From NCBI GenBank assembly GCA_029962745.1, contig CM057160.1:1-64000 (forward strand): a stretch of DNA of 64,000 nt, given 5' to 3'. Numbering within the stretch: the stretch's first letter is position 1; each line of letters begins with the position of its first letter. This document shows, piece after piece, positions 1-11,572 of the stretch. Made by a program: the position numbers and the translations under genes. Source of the stretch: Echinometra lucunter (Eukaryota > Echinodermata > Echinoidea > Camarodonta > Echinometridae). The notes beneath the pieces are model-generated. The model saw nothing but the letters and a program-made list of their open reading frames with translations. It was not told where the DNA came from and ran no database searches.

Positions 1-48
1 GCTGTACTTGCAATCAATGATACAGTGGCAATGGAGAGTCCTGTGAAG
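1..48 (+). pseudogene. 3' end of a decayed EGF-like exon
   Basis: Codons from position 9 read C-N-Q-stop-Y-S-G-N-G-E-S-C-E and end in G followed by a donor-like GTGGGA at 49. This is the C-terminal part of a calcium-binding-type EGF module (C-x-x-G-Y-x-G-x-G-x-x-C). The glycine codon GGA has become TGA at 18-20. It resembles the EGF relic ending at 13996, which has the same residues before its donor. The exon start lies outside the window. As an isolated short match it is moderately supported. Confidence 0.45.
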
Positions 49-1313
49 GTGGGATCAAGAGAAAGTGAGCGAAGGAGAGAAAGAGAAGGGAATGCAGGCT
101 GGTCATCATACAGTCAATAGACCTTTTTTTACTATTGTATTCAAATTCATGCAGTTTCTCTCCAGAACCCTTGGTTACCAACTATTCCGTTCACGTGTTA
201 TGCATAATGGCATTTGAAGAGATGGAATCCAGTTTGCATAAATTGGTTTTTACTATGTCTGGCAAGCGTCTGACAAGCTTCTTTGTGGTCAAGGGAGACT
301 TTTGTACCAGTTTGCATACAATTAGTAATCGGATCTATTCGACATGCTTTAAAGGAATTTTATAATAATTACATGCGTTTATAGTGTCGTTCGCATAACC
401 TTGTGTTTAGACACAGTTGAATAGAATTGAACAGGTTGAGTTAGTACATCAGACAACTTTAAAGTTTGCATGTACTTTATATATTCCCTCAGCGATTTGT
501 ACAGTTATATCTATAATTCATTTTTTTTTAATATTAAAGAAAAAAGTACAGAAATCAAAGAGCCCAATGTGATTGTATGAATGGAACTCCTGTCTTGATA
601 TAATTCATAATTCCTCGAAATATCACAACCTTGTGATTCATATACTAGCTTTATGAGATTGACAATAAATTAATTTTGAACCCCAAAAGAAAAAAACACT
701 TAGCCTCAATAAAGAAAACAAAAATAAACCTTCTGGTCAACAGAAAACATCAATCTAAACCCTTCATTTTGATTTTTCAAATCAAAATTGAAGCACCGGC
801 GAGGGTTAAATCTGTTTCGAGAAGGCGGGGGGGGGGGGGAATGACTGAAATCTTTTGCCGAATTTTTCAGCTACCCGCACACTAACCCACAGACATACTT
901 TCATATCTTATCAATGGTTTTCTTTAAATAACATTTCAAATGAAATTTTTACTACTATAATCGTCGTTTATTAAAGATTTAAGGAAAACTTACAACTGAT
1001 TAAGATTAATTTCTTTGAAATGTCTGGGGGATTATACCCCTTCCCTGTGTTTACGCCCGTGAATTATGAATGCACGTCTCGTTTGGGGGTAAATGTGGCG
1101 CAATTTTAACCCACCGGGAGTATAGGCCAGTGGTCTATCGAAGACTGCGCGTGTGTTCGGGTGGAGGTGTATGTGGGCGTGTGTGAGGGACTGAGGGTGT
1201 GTGTGTGAGTGCGTAATTTCCGTCTGGGACGGACCCTTGACGTCACCATCGCATCTGATAGACGTGAGTGAGATTCTAACTTAATTGGGTCCGCTCAGAG
1301 TCAGTTTATAGGC
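49..1313. other. non-coding stretch, nothing recognised
   Basis: AT-rich DNA with no domain-bearing reading frame. A G-run at 828-839 inside 'gttaaatctgtttcgagaag...' context looks like part of a decayed poly(G) transposon, but I could not find its ends. TG-rich sequence lies at about 1150-1215. Confidence 0.4.
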
Positions 1314-1394
1314 GAAGACAAAGAGCTGACTGCGGACGTTACTGCTAGATCACTGCCTGCTAAAGGTAACGTCCGCAGTCAGCTCTATGTCTTC
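1314..1394. repeat. 29-bp inverted repeat (hairpin)
   Basis: The arm at 1314-1342 is the reverse complement of the arm at 1366-1394, with one mismatch over 29 bp. The arms are separated by 23 bases. The arms are GC-richer than the flanks. The structure could be a small fold-back transposon or a transcribed hairpin; nothing here distinguishes these. Confidence 0.8.
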
Positions 1395-1770
1395 AAGACT
1401 TATTAAACATAGTAACGACCCTCAAGAGGGCTACCTTTTGTTTGTTTGTTTGTTTGCGGGCCTATTCCGTCCGGGTGCTCTGTGACAGCTTCCGGGATGG
1501 TCCTGCAGATACCTCGTGTCTTCTATGGAAAACTGTAAAATTTGCCAATCAATGCCGATTGACACGGTCGCTCGTTCGCCACACGTGCTGATTGGCAAAA
1601 TACGCACAAACTGGCGGAAGGACTGATCTGTTCACTCTTAAAGCTTCACAAAATTACCCATTTGGGGGCTTGATTAGCTGCATGACAATTCTTAAGACAT
1701 TCTGTTAAGATTCGTTTTGAAACACCGATAATCATAAGAATTAAAGTCTTTAAAAAATCCCTCCCATGAG

Positions 1771-2255
1771 CACCGGCGTAAATCCACTCTGAGGAGTGGG
1801 GGGGGGGGGGATGATTGACTTTTTTGACGATTTTTTTTTCTGTCGATCTCACACTTAGGTATAAGCACACACTCTCACTGACCCCCACAGACCCCCTTAC
1901 ACACATTTTAATATTTAATTTGCGAGCGAGCGAAGCGAGTGAGCCAAAAATAACAATTTTTCTAGTTTTTAATCGCATTTTCTAACAGAAATTCTAAAAT
2001 ATGAGCGAGCAAAGCGAGCAAGCCAAAAATAATCACTTTTCTCATTTTTAATCGCATTTTCGAATAGAAATTCTAAAATATGATGGTTGTTTATGACAGA
2101 TATTCAAAGATTTTACTAACGGATTAATTAAAATATATTTTCTTTCTTAAAAAGTGGGGGGGGGGGATATTTGTACACGCCATCCCCCCCCCCTCTCCAA
2201 AAAGTGGGGGGATATATCCCCCATCCCCCCCCCCCCCACGGGATTTACGCCAATG
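1771..2255 (-). mobile_element. hAT-like MITE, family 'CACCGGCGTAAATCC', copy 1
   Basis: Termini are CACCGGCGTAAATCC at 1771 and GGATTTACGCCAATG ending at 2255. Both are flanked by the identical 8-bp duplication CCCATGAG (1763-1770 and 2256-2263). Eight-base duplications and ends beginning CA are typical of the hAT superfamily. The element holds poly(G)/poly(C) runs just inside each end and the gcgagcgaagcgag module at about 1921-2020. It has no open reading frame for a transposase, so it must have been moved in trans. It is in reverse orientation to the copies at 19665 and 24777. Confidence 0.85.
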
Positions 2256-2424
2256 CCCATGAGAAATACAATGTGGCACAGAGAAACCATTTAGCTTATA
2301 AAGAGCAACATAAAGTGCGAAGAAAGTATACATGGGTCAGCAATTCATTGGGTATGTTTTGGAAGCCTAACACAGGAATAAATGGGAGTATCGTCCATCA
2401 ACTTGTATCAAATTAATCATTCCT

Positions 2425-2659
2425 AAAATCTCAAAGATTCAAATGGCAGTTGGAGTAAACTGTTTACTTACAGGAATCTTTTATGTCGTATGTCTGCAAA
2501 CAACTTGAATACAGACAGGGCTTCGCCTGGTGGGGTTACAGAGACACTCGCATCACGCACATTATGATATATATGAGTAGCTGTCCTCATAACATAATAA
2601 ATGGAAGTTGATCTTCTGTAACACTGCAATGCAGGTATCAAAGATATCTAAACATAAAA
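2425..2659 (+). pseudogene. SRCR-like exon relic, copy 1
   Basis: Recognised by nucleotide similarity to the intact copy at 16304-16559. Landmarks are 'ggcagttggagtaaac', 'tgtctgcaaacaacttgaatacagacagggc', 'agtagctgtcctcataacat' and a GGTGAGA donor at about 2660. The encoded CQQLEYRQG core is visible, but the reading frame is not continuous and the RSC cysteine region is degraded. Confidence 0.6.
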
Positions 2660-2660
2660 G

Positions 2661-3940
2661 GTGAGACTGTTGAAAAAGCTTTGTGAACTTTCTCGTAGAG
2701 AAAGATTTTCAATCTTAACCTCCCTTGATACAATTGGCAACTGATTTCTATACTGAGCTGCGTATATATCGGTGCCTTTTCGAAATAAAAAAGGCAAAAC
2801 GGAACGGCCCTACGTCTTGTTTGTTGAAAGACAAAAAAGTACCGTCCGGAATGTGCATAGGGCTGAGGCGTACATCGTGCTTATTTGAAATGATGACAAA
2901 ACAAAAATTATAAATAAATTACAAAATGAATATTAATTTTTAAAAATAATATATCAATTCATAAAATGCAGAACCTTATTTTTCGCCGCAGGAGCTTCTG
3001 GTATCATTCAGTAATAAACAGTGGAATGTGGAAATGTGTTTTATTAAGTTCTAATTTGAATGATTCTAAAGTTGGGAATTTTTCCTAGTTTCCAATGATA
3101 GAGATTATACGAGGTAAAACAAAAGTAACTAAATGAATAGGTAATTATAAAAGCGAGAATACCAGAAGAAGGAAAATGAAAAGAAAGCATAAAGAAAATT
3201 GAAAAGTTTAGGATCGAATTTCTGGACTGTTTGAATTTGACTGTTGAATTTAACATCCTCCAGGCCACCCGTGACAGTTTCAGAAGCATGATTATTGGTC
3301 AATTTGGTCTATTGGTCTATCTCTAAATAGAGAAAGAGAGAGAGAGATTACGTGCAGACTAAAACAGAAGGGAAATGTGAGATGGGTGGACCATATCAAG
3401 TACGGTACAAGAATAGACATTTTGTTAACAGGTTTAAAATATCTTTCCTTGTACATGCGTTTAAATATATCGATTGATTTGGCATTCTGAATAGTATAAA
3501 AGGTAAACTATTCCAAATTCTACCACCAGAGTATGTAGAATTATTCTTAAAGCATACAAAAGTGGGCTAAGGTAAAACCACATTCAATGTATTTGCAAGC
3601 CTTGTATTAAAACCATGTCTATCACAAACTATTTCCACTTCATTGGACATTTGTACAGGGGCATTTCTTCTTTCTCCTCTTCTTCTTGTTCTTCTTGTTC
3701 TTGTTCTTGTTCTTCTCCTCCTCCTCCTCCTTCTTCTTCTTTAAATACTTAAAGATAGTGATTTATATGATACGTTCATGCAGCGATTTAGGTATAAAAT
3801 TCCATGTGCAAGAATTAATGTTCGAATTAATTATCAGCATGTTTTTGTAAATAAATAAGCTAAACCCTGCATGTGAAGACATTACAAAACGATAGCCATT
3901 ATTTAAAAAGGTTGTTCATATAGAATTATGAGTAATAGAT
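2661..3940. other. non-coding, with a TTC/CTC microsatellite
   Basis: No exon is recognised. Positions 3668-3743 are a TTC/TTG/CTC-rich simple repeat. The remainder is AT-rich intron-like DNA. Confidence 0.4.
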
Positions 3941-3944
3941 CGTA

Positions 3945-4171
3945 GAGGGATAAAATTAAATGATTATTCTTGGTCTTCGTCGTCTTTCTGCCAACTTTTT
4001 CAATACAGTAAAGGGTTATGCTCTGTTTCAGAACAGGTACCACATCACCACCTACACTATGCAGTATGTGCACATCTCTTCTCCCAGCATTTTGTAACAT
4101 AGAAGCTGTTAGTTTAGACAAGGCTATACAGTTTTCAAATATACTTCAGGTTTCACAGACCAGGAAAGCGG
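3945..4171 (+). pseudogene. SRCR-like exon relic, copy 2
   Basis: Landmarks in order are a diverged 'tttctgccaacttttt' (CHQL region), 'accacctacactatgcagtatgtg', 'gtaacatagaagctgttagttta' (RSC region) and 'tttcacagaccag' at the 3' end. The donor GT is replaced by 'gaaag'. Frameshifts prevent translation through the module. It is a decayed member of the family described at 16304-16559. Confidence 0.5.
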
Positions 4172-4238
4172 TTCGACAAGGCTTCAGTACCACTAGGGCC
4201 ATTGTTCCACTACATCATTTGGAATAAGGGCCTGTATA

Positions 4239-4500
4239 CAGGGCTGTACGCAGAAATTTTTTCGGGGGGGGGGGGGCAAGATGTGTAAAAATTTTCGAAG
4301 AAACTTAAAAGGGAGGGAGCGAAGCGATCGAGCTGGTCAGAGGGAGCTTTTGCATTTTCCAAAGTGAAAATGAAGGATTTGATGCACACTTTTTGTGGAT
4401 TTTGTGAAAGTTTTCAGTGAAAAATATAAGTTTTCAAAATTTCGGGGTGGGGGAAACTGCCCCCCCCCGCCCCCTCCCCATCCCGCCGCGTACGGCCATG
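4239..4500. mobile_element. hAT-like MITE, 'CAGGGCTGTACGC' family
   Basis: The element starts CAGGGCTGTACGC at 4239 and ends GCGTACGGCCATG at 4500. It is flanked by the exact 8-bp duplication CCTGTATA (4231-4238 and 4501-4508). Poly(G) lies near the left end and poly(C) near the right end, with a gcgaagcgatcgagc module at about 4318. At 262 bp it has no coding capacity. The related element at 61919-62177 shares the inverted ends. Confidence 0.85.
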
Positions 4501-4508
4501 CCTGTATA

Positions 4509-5050
4509 CGGAGAGCAAAATTATTTTATTTTTTGTGGTTCGTGTTGTTTTGTTTTGTCGTTTTGTTGTTTTTTTTTTTTGTTTGGGGTTTTTTGTTTAC
4601 TAAGTTTTCCAAAATCGTTTTAATTCTTTGTATGATCAGTTAAATTTGAGGAGAAAATAATGACAATTGGTTTTTTCCAATATTTTATACAAATTCTTCT
4701 TCCGTTTGTGTGGTAGTGATACTGGTAATTATGCGATAGATATCATTTAAGCACACTAGCTAGTTTCTCTGGTACAAAGGTGGATGAGAAAACTGATTAT
4801 TACGATCTTTCAATTTATACGAATGTGCACTGGTGCACGAAACGCACAAGAGGTTAAGAAGAAAAAACATATTCCATCCCAACCCGATGAAAGCGTTCTA
4901 ACAACTAAAATGTCAGAAGAGTCCTCTCTCGTTCATTCTTGTAAACATTCACTGACGAAGACCCAAGGCGGGTGAAAATATTGTTAATGAGAACTGAAGG
5001 TGGAGCTATAACTTTTCTCTTTTTAAAACTGCTATTGCTTATATATACGC
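4509..5050. other. non-coding, T-rich
   Basis: T/G-rich sequence at 4520-4620 resembles a degraded poly(T) tract. No exon or RNA gene is seen. Confidence 0.35.
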
Positions 5051-5662
5051 AGCAATAGAAATACACACCTGAAAAACCACCTGAGGTCGGGACACTTGAA
5101 GTCGAGACACCTCAAGTCGACAACGGGACTTAGAAAATGTTTGAGCAAAATAGAGCCCGTACTATACTGTATACATGTCGGTGCGGGCGCGGACTATCGT
5201 ACTTCATGGCAACCTCAAGTCGACATGCACACCTAAAAATCCACCTGAGGTCGGAGCACTTGAGGTCGAGACATCTCAAGTCGACAACCATTCTCCGATT
5301 TATTTACCAACCCCCTTCCTGTTATCCACTGTACAAACTTTGATTTGAAAAACTTTAAGGATTGAAACATAATTAATGTTAATGTTGACTATTCTAAATA
5401 AAAAATAAAGAGGTGTGATATGATACGGGCGACAGCTAGAGAGGTTGAACAGATTATTTTTCACAATAAAGTTCAATAACATGCAGGCCGGTGTATCAGG
5501 CACCCATACGTACAGTACGGACTCTATTTTGCTCGAAAATTTTTAAAGTCCCATTGTCGACTTGAGGTGTCTCGACCTCAAGTGTCCCGACGGGCTCTAT
5601 TTTGTGTCCCGACCTCAGTTGGTTTTTTAGGTGTGCATTTCCATCGCTGCATATATGTACAT
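5050..5662. repeat. inverted pair of 'AAGTCGAC' repeats
   Basis: Positions about 5050-5290 contain two direct copies of a unit with 'cacctgaggtcg' and 'cacttgaggtcgagaca' steps, the second ending in 'tctcaagtcgacaac'. Positions 5515-5655 contain the same unit in reverse complement ('gtcgacttgaggtgtctcga'). A third diverged copy is at 29384-29515. The arrangement is a dispersed repeat with internal sub-repeats of unknown class. Confidence 0.6.
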
Positions 5663-6640
5663 ATAGAAACGCACACACACTCGTCAGTCCAAATTTTTGG
5701 CTCCTGCGGTGTTTTCATTTGACTTTTTATTATTACTTTTTCTTCGACATATAGCAATTGCACACGGAAGCAGAACATTTATACATGCATATATATAAAT
5801 GGTAAGGTCCATGTACATATAAATTCAATTTATCGAAATTCCATACTAAGCAGCTGTCCTGCACAAACTGAACATGCGAGAATATGTGTGCCCTCTTACA
5901 CTTACATACAAATTTTGGCATAATTATGTGGGCTACTAGTTGTTCTACTTCTTTGAGCATTTCCCAATAAACTTCTCAAAACTTTCCGTTTCTGATCAGT
6001 ATTCAACTCCCCCCCCCCCCCCTCTCTCTCTCTCTGTCTCTCTCTCTCTCTCTCTTTCATTGGTGATGCTTTCCCTTCTTTGTAACTTGATAAAAATCGC
6101 TCTGAAACGACAGATAATTTGTAAGCGCGATACACAAACATGATTATTTCACTTTGTATTGTTGTGTGTGTGTTTTTTTTTTTTTTTTTTGGATAGAATG
6201 ATTTAATGAATCATTGGGATACACAACTCTTTATAAAACAACAGACAGAAATAAACCTAAGATATCAATATATGTATATATACATATCAAAAGAAGTAGT
6301 TACATTCAGGCATATACTGACGGAAAATATTAACTAAATCAGTAATATCTTCAGCCTTATCCGAGGTTTTTATTTTGATTTTGTGTACCTTTATTGATCA
6401 TTGGTTCCCAAGCAATATCCTAGTGTATCAAAACTATCCCTTAGGCAAACGGATTGTGAAGAAAGTGCTCAGGGATCAATTCGGCGGGGAAAATAATAAA
6501 TCAAAATAACAGTGAATTTGTGTTCTTTTCGCGATTCTCGAGGTCTGTGCAAAATTTCGCAACGATTCGTCATGCCGCGCCGAGACATTAAGGAGGCCAT
6601 CACCCATTCACATGGGAAAGATGGGGAAAAAAGATGAAAA
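5663..6640. other. non-coding with simple repeats
   Basis: Simple repeats are a C-run with (CT)n at 6009-6057 and a T-run at about 6173-6191. The reading frames across the (CT)n tract are low-complexity artefacts. No exon is recognised. Confidence 0.4.
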
Positions 6641-6647
6641 ATAAGGC

Positions 6648-6915
6648 TTCATAGAGCTCAAAGTTAGAGATGATAATTGTAATAAACTAAGTAATTATTA
6701 TGCGTATTGGCCTTTGTATTCTTACATCTGCCAACAACTTGGATACGGACAGGGCTACGCTTTGTGGGATTACAGGAACGTAGACACCATCTACAGTATG
6801 GCATACACGCATGTATGTGAACAGCTTTCGTCATTATATCTTGTATCAACTAACTAAGCTATTTGTTTCGAACAAGGCGATACACATCTCAACTATACCT
6901 TAGTTGCCACAGACT
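6648..6915 (+). pseudogene. SRCR-like exon relic, copy 3
   Basis: The first two-thirds are in frame: IELKVRDDNCNKLSN, a Y/W-rich linker, then YICQQLGYGQGYALWDYRN. The frame breaks in the following Cys region, where 'tgtgaacagctttcgtcattatat' has lost the SCPH-to-RSC register. The 3' end 'ttgccacagactaagtgaga' retains the donor context but CAG has become AAG. It is clearly homologous to 16304-16559. Confidence 0.7.
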
Positions 6916-7303
6916 AAGTGAGAGGCTTGACAAGGCTTCAAAACAAACAAACAAAAAGTCAGCAACTAAATTGTGCTGCCAGAACTAGCAGGTTCTTTTC
7001 ATGTATTCTAAATGATTCCGGGTAAAAGCAGAATGCTGCGTATCAAATTTAGAAGTCTGTAGGGTAAAGGACATTGTATTTTCGAATGCAATTCCTTGGA
7101 ATGCATCAAAATCGCATGAAGGCCTGGGTTAGCTCGTAAAAGTACGTTTTCATGCTTCTTAAGGTCTTTATATACCACACTCTTGAATGAAATTATATCT
7201 AAGGCATACAGTGGACGTTACATAATCAGGAGGACAAATTGGGTGAAATACCTCTTTGCATCACATCGTCGACCTGCTTTACAGAAAGCGGTAGTATAGC
7301 AGT

Positions 7304-7453
7304 CTACGTGCCACCAGTGCACAGATCGATGGCGTTAGCCTCAAAGGCCTGCTTAAAGTATCGAAAGTTGGCCTGTTCGAATTTGAGTATTTCTTCCAGC
7401 CAGTTACTTTGTTCAATGATTGTTCTGCTGATCCCCTGTGTCTCCGAGAAAAA
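7304..7453 (-). CDS. possible minus-strand exon, product unknown
   Basis: On the minus strand a pyrimidine-rich acceptor (ttttttctctccag) abuts an open stretch starting FFSETQGISRTIIEQSNWLE, continuing EEILKFEQANFRYFKQAFEA and ending LCTGGT-stop at 7306-7304. The composition (balanced E/Q/F/N, no low complexity) looks more protein-like than the surroundings. I do not recognise the family. It could be a fragment of a transposon protein, a terminal exon of an unseen minus-strand gene, or chance. Confidence 0.3.
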   Translation of the reverse strand, partial: FFSETQGISRTIIEQSNWLEEILKFEQANFRYFKQAFEANAIDLCTGGT

Positions 7454-8832
7454 CTGGAGAGAAAAAATTAATTCACTTTTCATTCCTCTCTATCTACACA
7501 TTTAAAAAGTTTTCTTGCAAAAGACCCCAAATCCACTCTAGTTGATTTCCATTAAATCGAAGGTTCTTATCTTACACATTTTCAGTAATTCATTCACCAC
7601 TTTTTGAGCTAAGAGTCATCAGAGGTTAAAAAAAAGACAGAAAAATCCCACGCTGTAAAAAATAGTGGGTAACATTTCAACCAGCATGAGGGTAATCATA
7701 TGTCCAACCAACTTTCCCAATGCGGGAAGCATATTGCCCATTTAGGGTAAAAATAAGCAGTAATTACTTTAGAATATGCAAAATTTCCATCAAATTTGAT
7801 AAAAAGAAATGCCCAAAGAAATCCCCAAAGTTGCTTGGACACATAATTCTCATGGCACATTTTTACCCAACATTGTTAAGAGTGCAGAAATCCAAGTGTT
7901 TGTGTGTGTGTGTGTGTACAGAGAAAGAGAGAGAGAGAGATAATAAAGAACAGGGGAAGACAATGATCGGAATCGAGACTTCAGCCATAGGCGTTTTATC
8001 AATTAATGATTTATACTCTTGAAGTTTGATCAGAATGCAAGTTACTACGCCCAACATGTCTGTGTGGTAACAAGGGGCATTGTCGTAACAAGTGCAGACT
8101 GGTCAACACCACACTTTTTGGGGGGATGAGTTTGACTTATATTTTGTATCTATACAATGAAAACGCTTTTGATGGTGTGGTCCATACAGGAAAACAGAGT
8201 TTCTATAGGAGTACTGATATAACTAAAAAAATATGATGGGACATAGCAAGCTTGTTAAAACCTGGCGTCTACTAGGCTGCGGACAAGGCACGGAAAGCAA
8301 ATCTAGTAAATCCGCATTCATTCAGCATCCTCTCCGCATATCCTTGAAAGATTTCGTTCACTGTCTTTACCATTCCTAAACACTTCCCGGCGTTTCTGCA
8401 CTTTCTAGAGAGGAAAAAATGTCCGCTTCCAAATTTTGTTCGAGACTAAAATTTGGACCGGGAAACTTCCCGACACCTTCGGCAACTTGTCTGCATTGTC
8501 GTGCGGACATCGTCAGGACATCCCGGCTTTCTTTAACACTTCTGCAACGTTCCTGAAAGCCTTCGTGGCTACGCGAAAGCAAGCGGAAGCTAGGCGGAAT
8601 GTTTTAGGAAAGCTCGCAGCCAATTAGGAGAGTTTGTGAAGCAGCTGCGAACATTTGCGGTCAAGACACGGAAAGGTCAACAGGTTGAGGCGTGGTTAAG
8701 CGTCCCACTTGAATTCAGCATTAAACTGATTATGCCAATTAAATACAATAAGTAAAAAAATAGGGGGCAAGGTCCCCATCCTAGCCCCACAGCCTTATTG
8801 CAGCTAGTGGGACCTCCATGACGTCTAGCAGG
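7454..8832. other. non-coding, repeat-derived
   Basis: (TG)n followed by (GA)n lies at 7899-7940. A GC-richer block at about 8280-8680 has a texture similar to 10640-10890 (cttcccg, ccgcat motifs) and may be a degraded transposon. The overlapping open frames there are short and carry no recognised domain. Confidence 0.35.
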
Positions 8833-8840
8833 CATATGAG

Positions 8841-10581
8841 CGCTGGCAAAGACAAAAGGGCACAAGGCCCCTATTCATCCCCTAGAAAAAAAAGAAAAGA
8901 AGGAAAGAGGAAGGAAAATAGAGGGGAAAAAAAGAAGAAACAAATAGACAAAAAATGGAAGGGGTCGCTTGCTTCACTCGCTCGCAATTTACGTATCTTA
9001 ACCAATGCCGGTTATACTAATAATTACTATTCTTATGAAAGGAAACTGGTTTGCATCTTGTGTCCTCTCTAATTTTATTACTGCTACTCACAGAAAATTA
9101 GTAACTGCAAGTAATCGAGCGGCAAGTTGACCTAAAATAGATGAATTTTCATGAGATGACAACTTACATGTGACCAATAGCCCTATCATACCCTCTATGA
9201 GAAAGAATGTACGTAACTAAAATCATAGGAATGGTGGAACAGTACACCAGAACCTTTTCTAAGCATACAAAATTCCATATTTTTTTTTTCTAGTTCGATC
9301 ACTACGCTCGCTCATAAAATCTAGAAACAAAATGTTTTCAGGCAGCAATCTCTCTTATTCCAGTAGCGAGAGGCCCGAATATTACAATGTTCTGGCAGCG
9401 AGTTTTTGCCCGACTATCCACGAATTCCACAGGAAAATGCACATCATAAAAATCACCTAGTGTATTTCGGTGACAAATCTACTTTTAAAAGAAGACATAG
9501 TTTTGCTCGCTCGCTCGTAGAAACAGGATGTGTAGGACGCCATGAAAGATGCCCACATAGCGTCCTGTTCGGAAGATAGGTGATCGAATATAATTATTTG
9601 GAAACGAGAGGCTTATGTTGTTTTTGATGACGAAATAACACTTCTAAAATAAAAAAAGTGTATATTTTTCCTCCCTCGTTGCGCTCGCTCGTATGATATT
9701 TTCCCAGGCTTGTCTGGGAAAGCAAACAAATTTGGCCAGCGAGGTGACCGAATATATAATTTAGGTCTTCTTATAGGCTAATAGTGAATTTTGATGATGA
9801 ATCATCACTTTCACCAAGAAAATTATTGTACATTTTTCCTTTCTCGATGCGCTCGCTCGGATGATATTTATCTACAGGATGGTTTTGGACAGTAAAAATT
9901 CGGCGAGTGGATATTTTCATAAATTATATCTAATAGGCCTACAGTGCATTTTAATGACGAATTATCGTCACAAGAGTGTGTTTTCCTTGCTCGCTTCACT
10001 CGCTCGTTATAATTAGAAACAGGGTAGTTTCGGACAGCAAACAATAATGAATCAACGAGGTGCCAAAATAGAGTCATGTTTGACTTTAATAACAAGGAAA
10101 GTTTTTTGGCTTGCTCGCTTCGCTCGCCGGCAAATAAAAAAAGGTGGTTCATAATTTAGAAAGAAGCGTCACCCTCCCTCCCCCTCCCCCGCCAAATAAA
10201 GAAAACAAAGAAAACGCTCCGTGGGCCGCTAAGCTTTCCATTCTTCATCTTGTGATGAGTGGAAAGGGGGTAAATTAGACTCAGAATGCAGCATAATTTT
10301 CGGAAAATTTATGTCTTACACCACCCCTCCACTCATGATTAGAGTACCTACATAAAGAGAGTAGCGACATAGACGTCCTACTTCTTGGGAAACAAAATGG
10401 CGTTCAAATTCTTTCTATTTCGAACACCCGTTTGCTTATCGGAACTGAATAGAAATGTTGCGTAACAGGGAAACAAAATGGCGTTCAAATCTTGGGTTGT
10501 CGCTACTCTCTTTATGTAGGTACTCTACTCATGATGTTCTAGCATCGCCCCCCTTGTTTAATAATCCTGGCTGCGCCAGTG
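8841..10581. mobile_element. 1.74-kb hAT-like non-autonomous element
   Basis: The left end CGCTGGCAAAGAC and right end GGCTGCGCCAGTG form imperfect terminal inverted repeats. They are flanked by the exact 8-bp duplication CATATGAG (8833-8840 and 10582-10589). The interior consists of several diverged blocks, each ending in a gctcgctcgcttcgctcg-type motif (about 8969, 9300, 9510, 9675, 9847, 9985, 10110). Each block carries 'aggatggttt' and 'gaggtgaccgaat' sequences. A separate MITE is nested at 10341-10526. No transposase frame is present. Confidence 0.8.
10341..10526. mobile_element. Mutator-like MITE with 9-bp target duplication
   Basis: Perfect 29-bp terminal inverted repeats occupy 10341-10369 and 10498-10526. 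They are flanked by the 9-bp direct repeat ACTCATGAT (10331-10339 and 10527-10535). One extra T separates the left duplication from the left repeat. Nine-base duplications with long inverted repeats suggest the Mutator superfamily. The interior has two direct copies of 'gggaaacaaaatggcgttc'. It is nested in the 8841-10581 element, so it is the younger insertion. Confidence 0.85.
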
Positions 10582-10589
10582 CATATGAG

Positions 10590-11375
10590 GAGAACTCAAA
10601 GTCGGCGCCAAATTTATAACCTTGCATTATTTCTTCATATTGCCCGCATTTCTGAATGGCTGTCGTAAAATCTTCCCGATTGTCCTAGTTCGTGATTTTA
10701 CCATTCCTGGTGTGAACCTAGATGTGCCCGCGCTCTCCTGCTACGACCAGCATTTTCCGCGGCATTTCGCACCCTTCCCGACTCATTCCTATTAGCATGA
10801 TTAGACTCGCAGAGATTCTAAGCATTGTCCCAGGAAAACGATGTGCTCACCTTTTCCGCGGAAGACGCGGGAAGAATGCCGAAATGGCATAATTTGCTCC
10901 CGCAATGCTTCCTAATATTGTTGATGCTCTAGTGGACGCCAGGCTAAAACTGTAGGTCTCGGTGAAATAGAACAGAGAATGCATAATAATGAAGATGTAT
11001 AAATTTTAAAAAAGAGAGAAAGAACCATGCAATGGTGTTTGGGTTTTCCTTTGTGCTCAGCTAATTTCCAGAAGCGATGATCTAATGTTCCATCACTTCC
11101 ATGATCTCGATGGAATCTCAAGATTGTGATTATTGGTTCACATTGGATTGCATTTCAGCGTTACGATTATTGTTTTCTTTTCTTCCTCTTCTTTTTAAAT
11201 ATTATGTACATATGCATTCAAAGAGTGTACTTACGAAATTTCATGGGAAAGAACAATTCGCAAACCTTTGAATTTACATCACTAGAACTTGTATGTGAAC
11301 GGTGAATGCGTAAGGTATGTACGGGTTGAGCGTAGTATCAAACAAAGATCATGAAGATAATAAGGGATAATTGTA
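10590..11375. other. non-coding
   Basis: GC-richer sequence at 10640-10890 with ccgcggcattt and cttcccg motifs may be an old repeat. The rest is intron-like. No exon is recognised. Confidence 0.35.
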
Positions 11376-11379
11376 GAAT

Positions 11380-11572
11380 TCGAACTTATAGATGGCAATT
11401 ATGATAAACTACGTGCACCATATGGATACTGAAAGTGCTATGCTTGGTATCAGGCATGTCAGAGCACGTACACTATCACTTATGTAAACAGCTGTCCTAA
11501 TATCTTGTACCATCGAAGCTGTTCGTTTGAAATAGGGCTATACAGTTATAACATTTATGTTAAATTTCCCAG
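11380..11572 (+). pseudogene. SRCR-like exon relic, copy 4 (internally deleted)
   Basis: The 5' part ('gatggcaattatgataaact') joins almost directly to 'acactatcacttatgtaaacagctgtcctaatatcttgtaccatcgaagctgttcg'. The CHQLGY segment is largely deleted. The SCPxILYHRSCSFE register is readable in one frame. The 3' end lacks a convincing donor. Confidence 0.6.
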
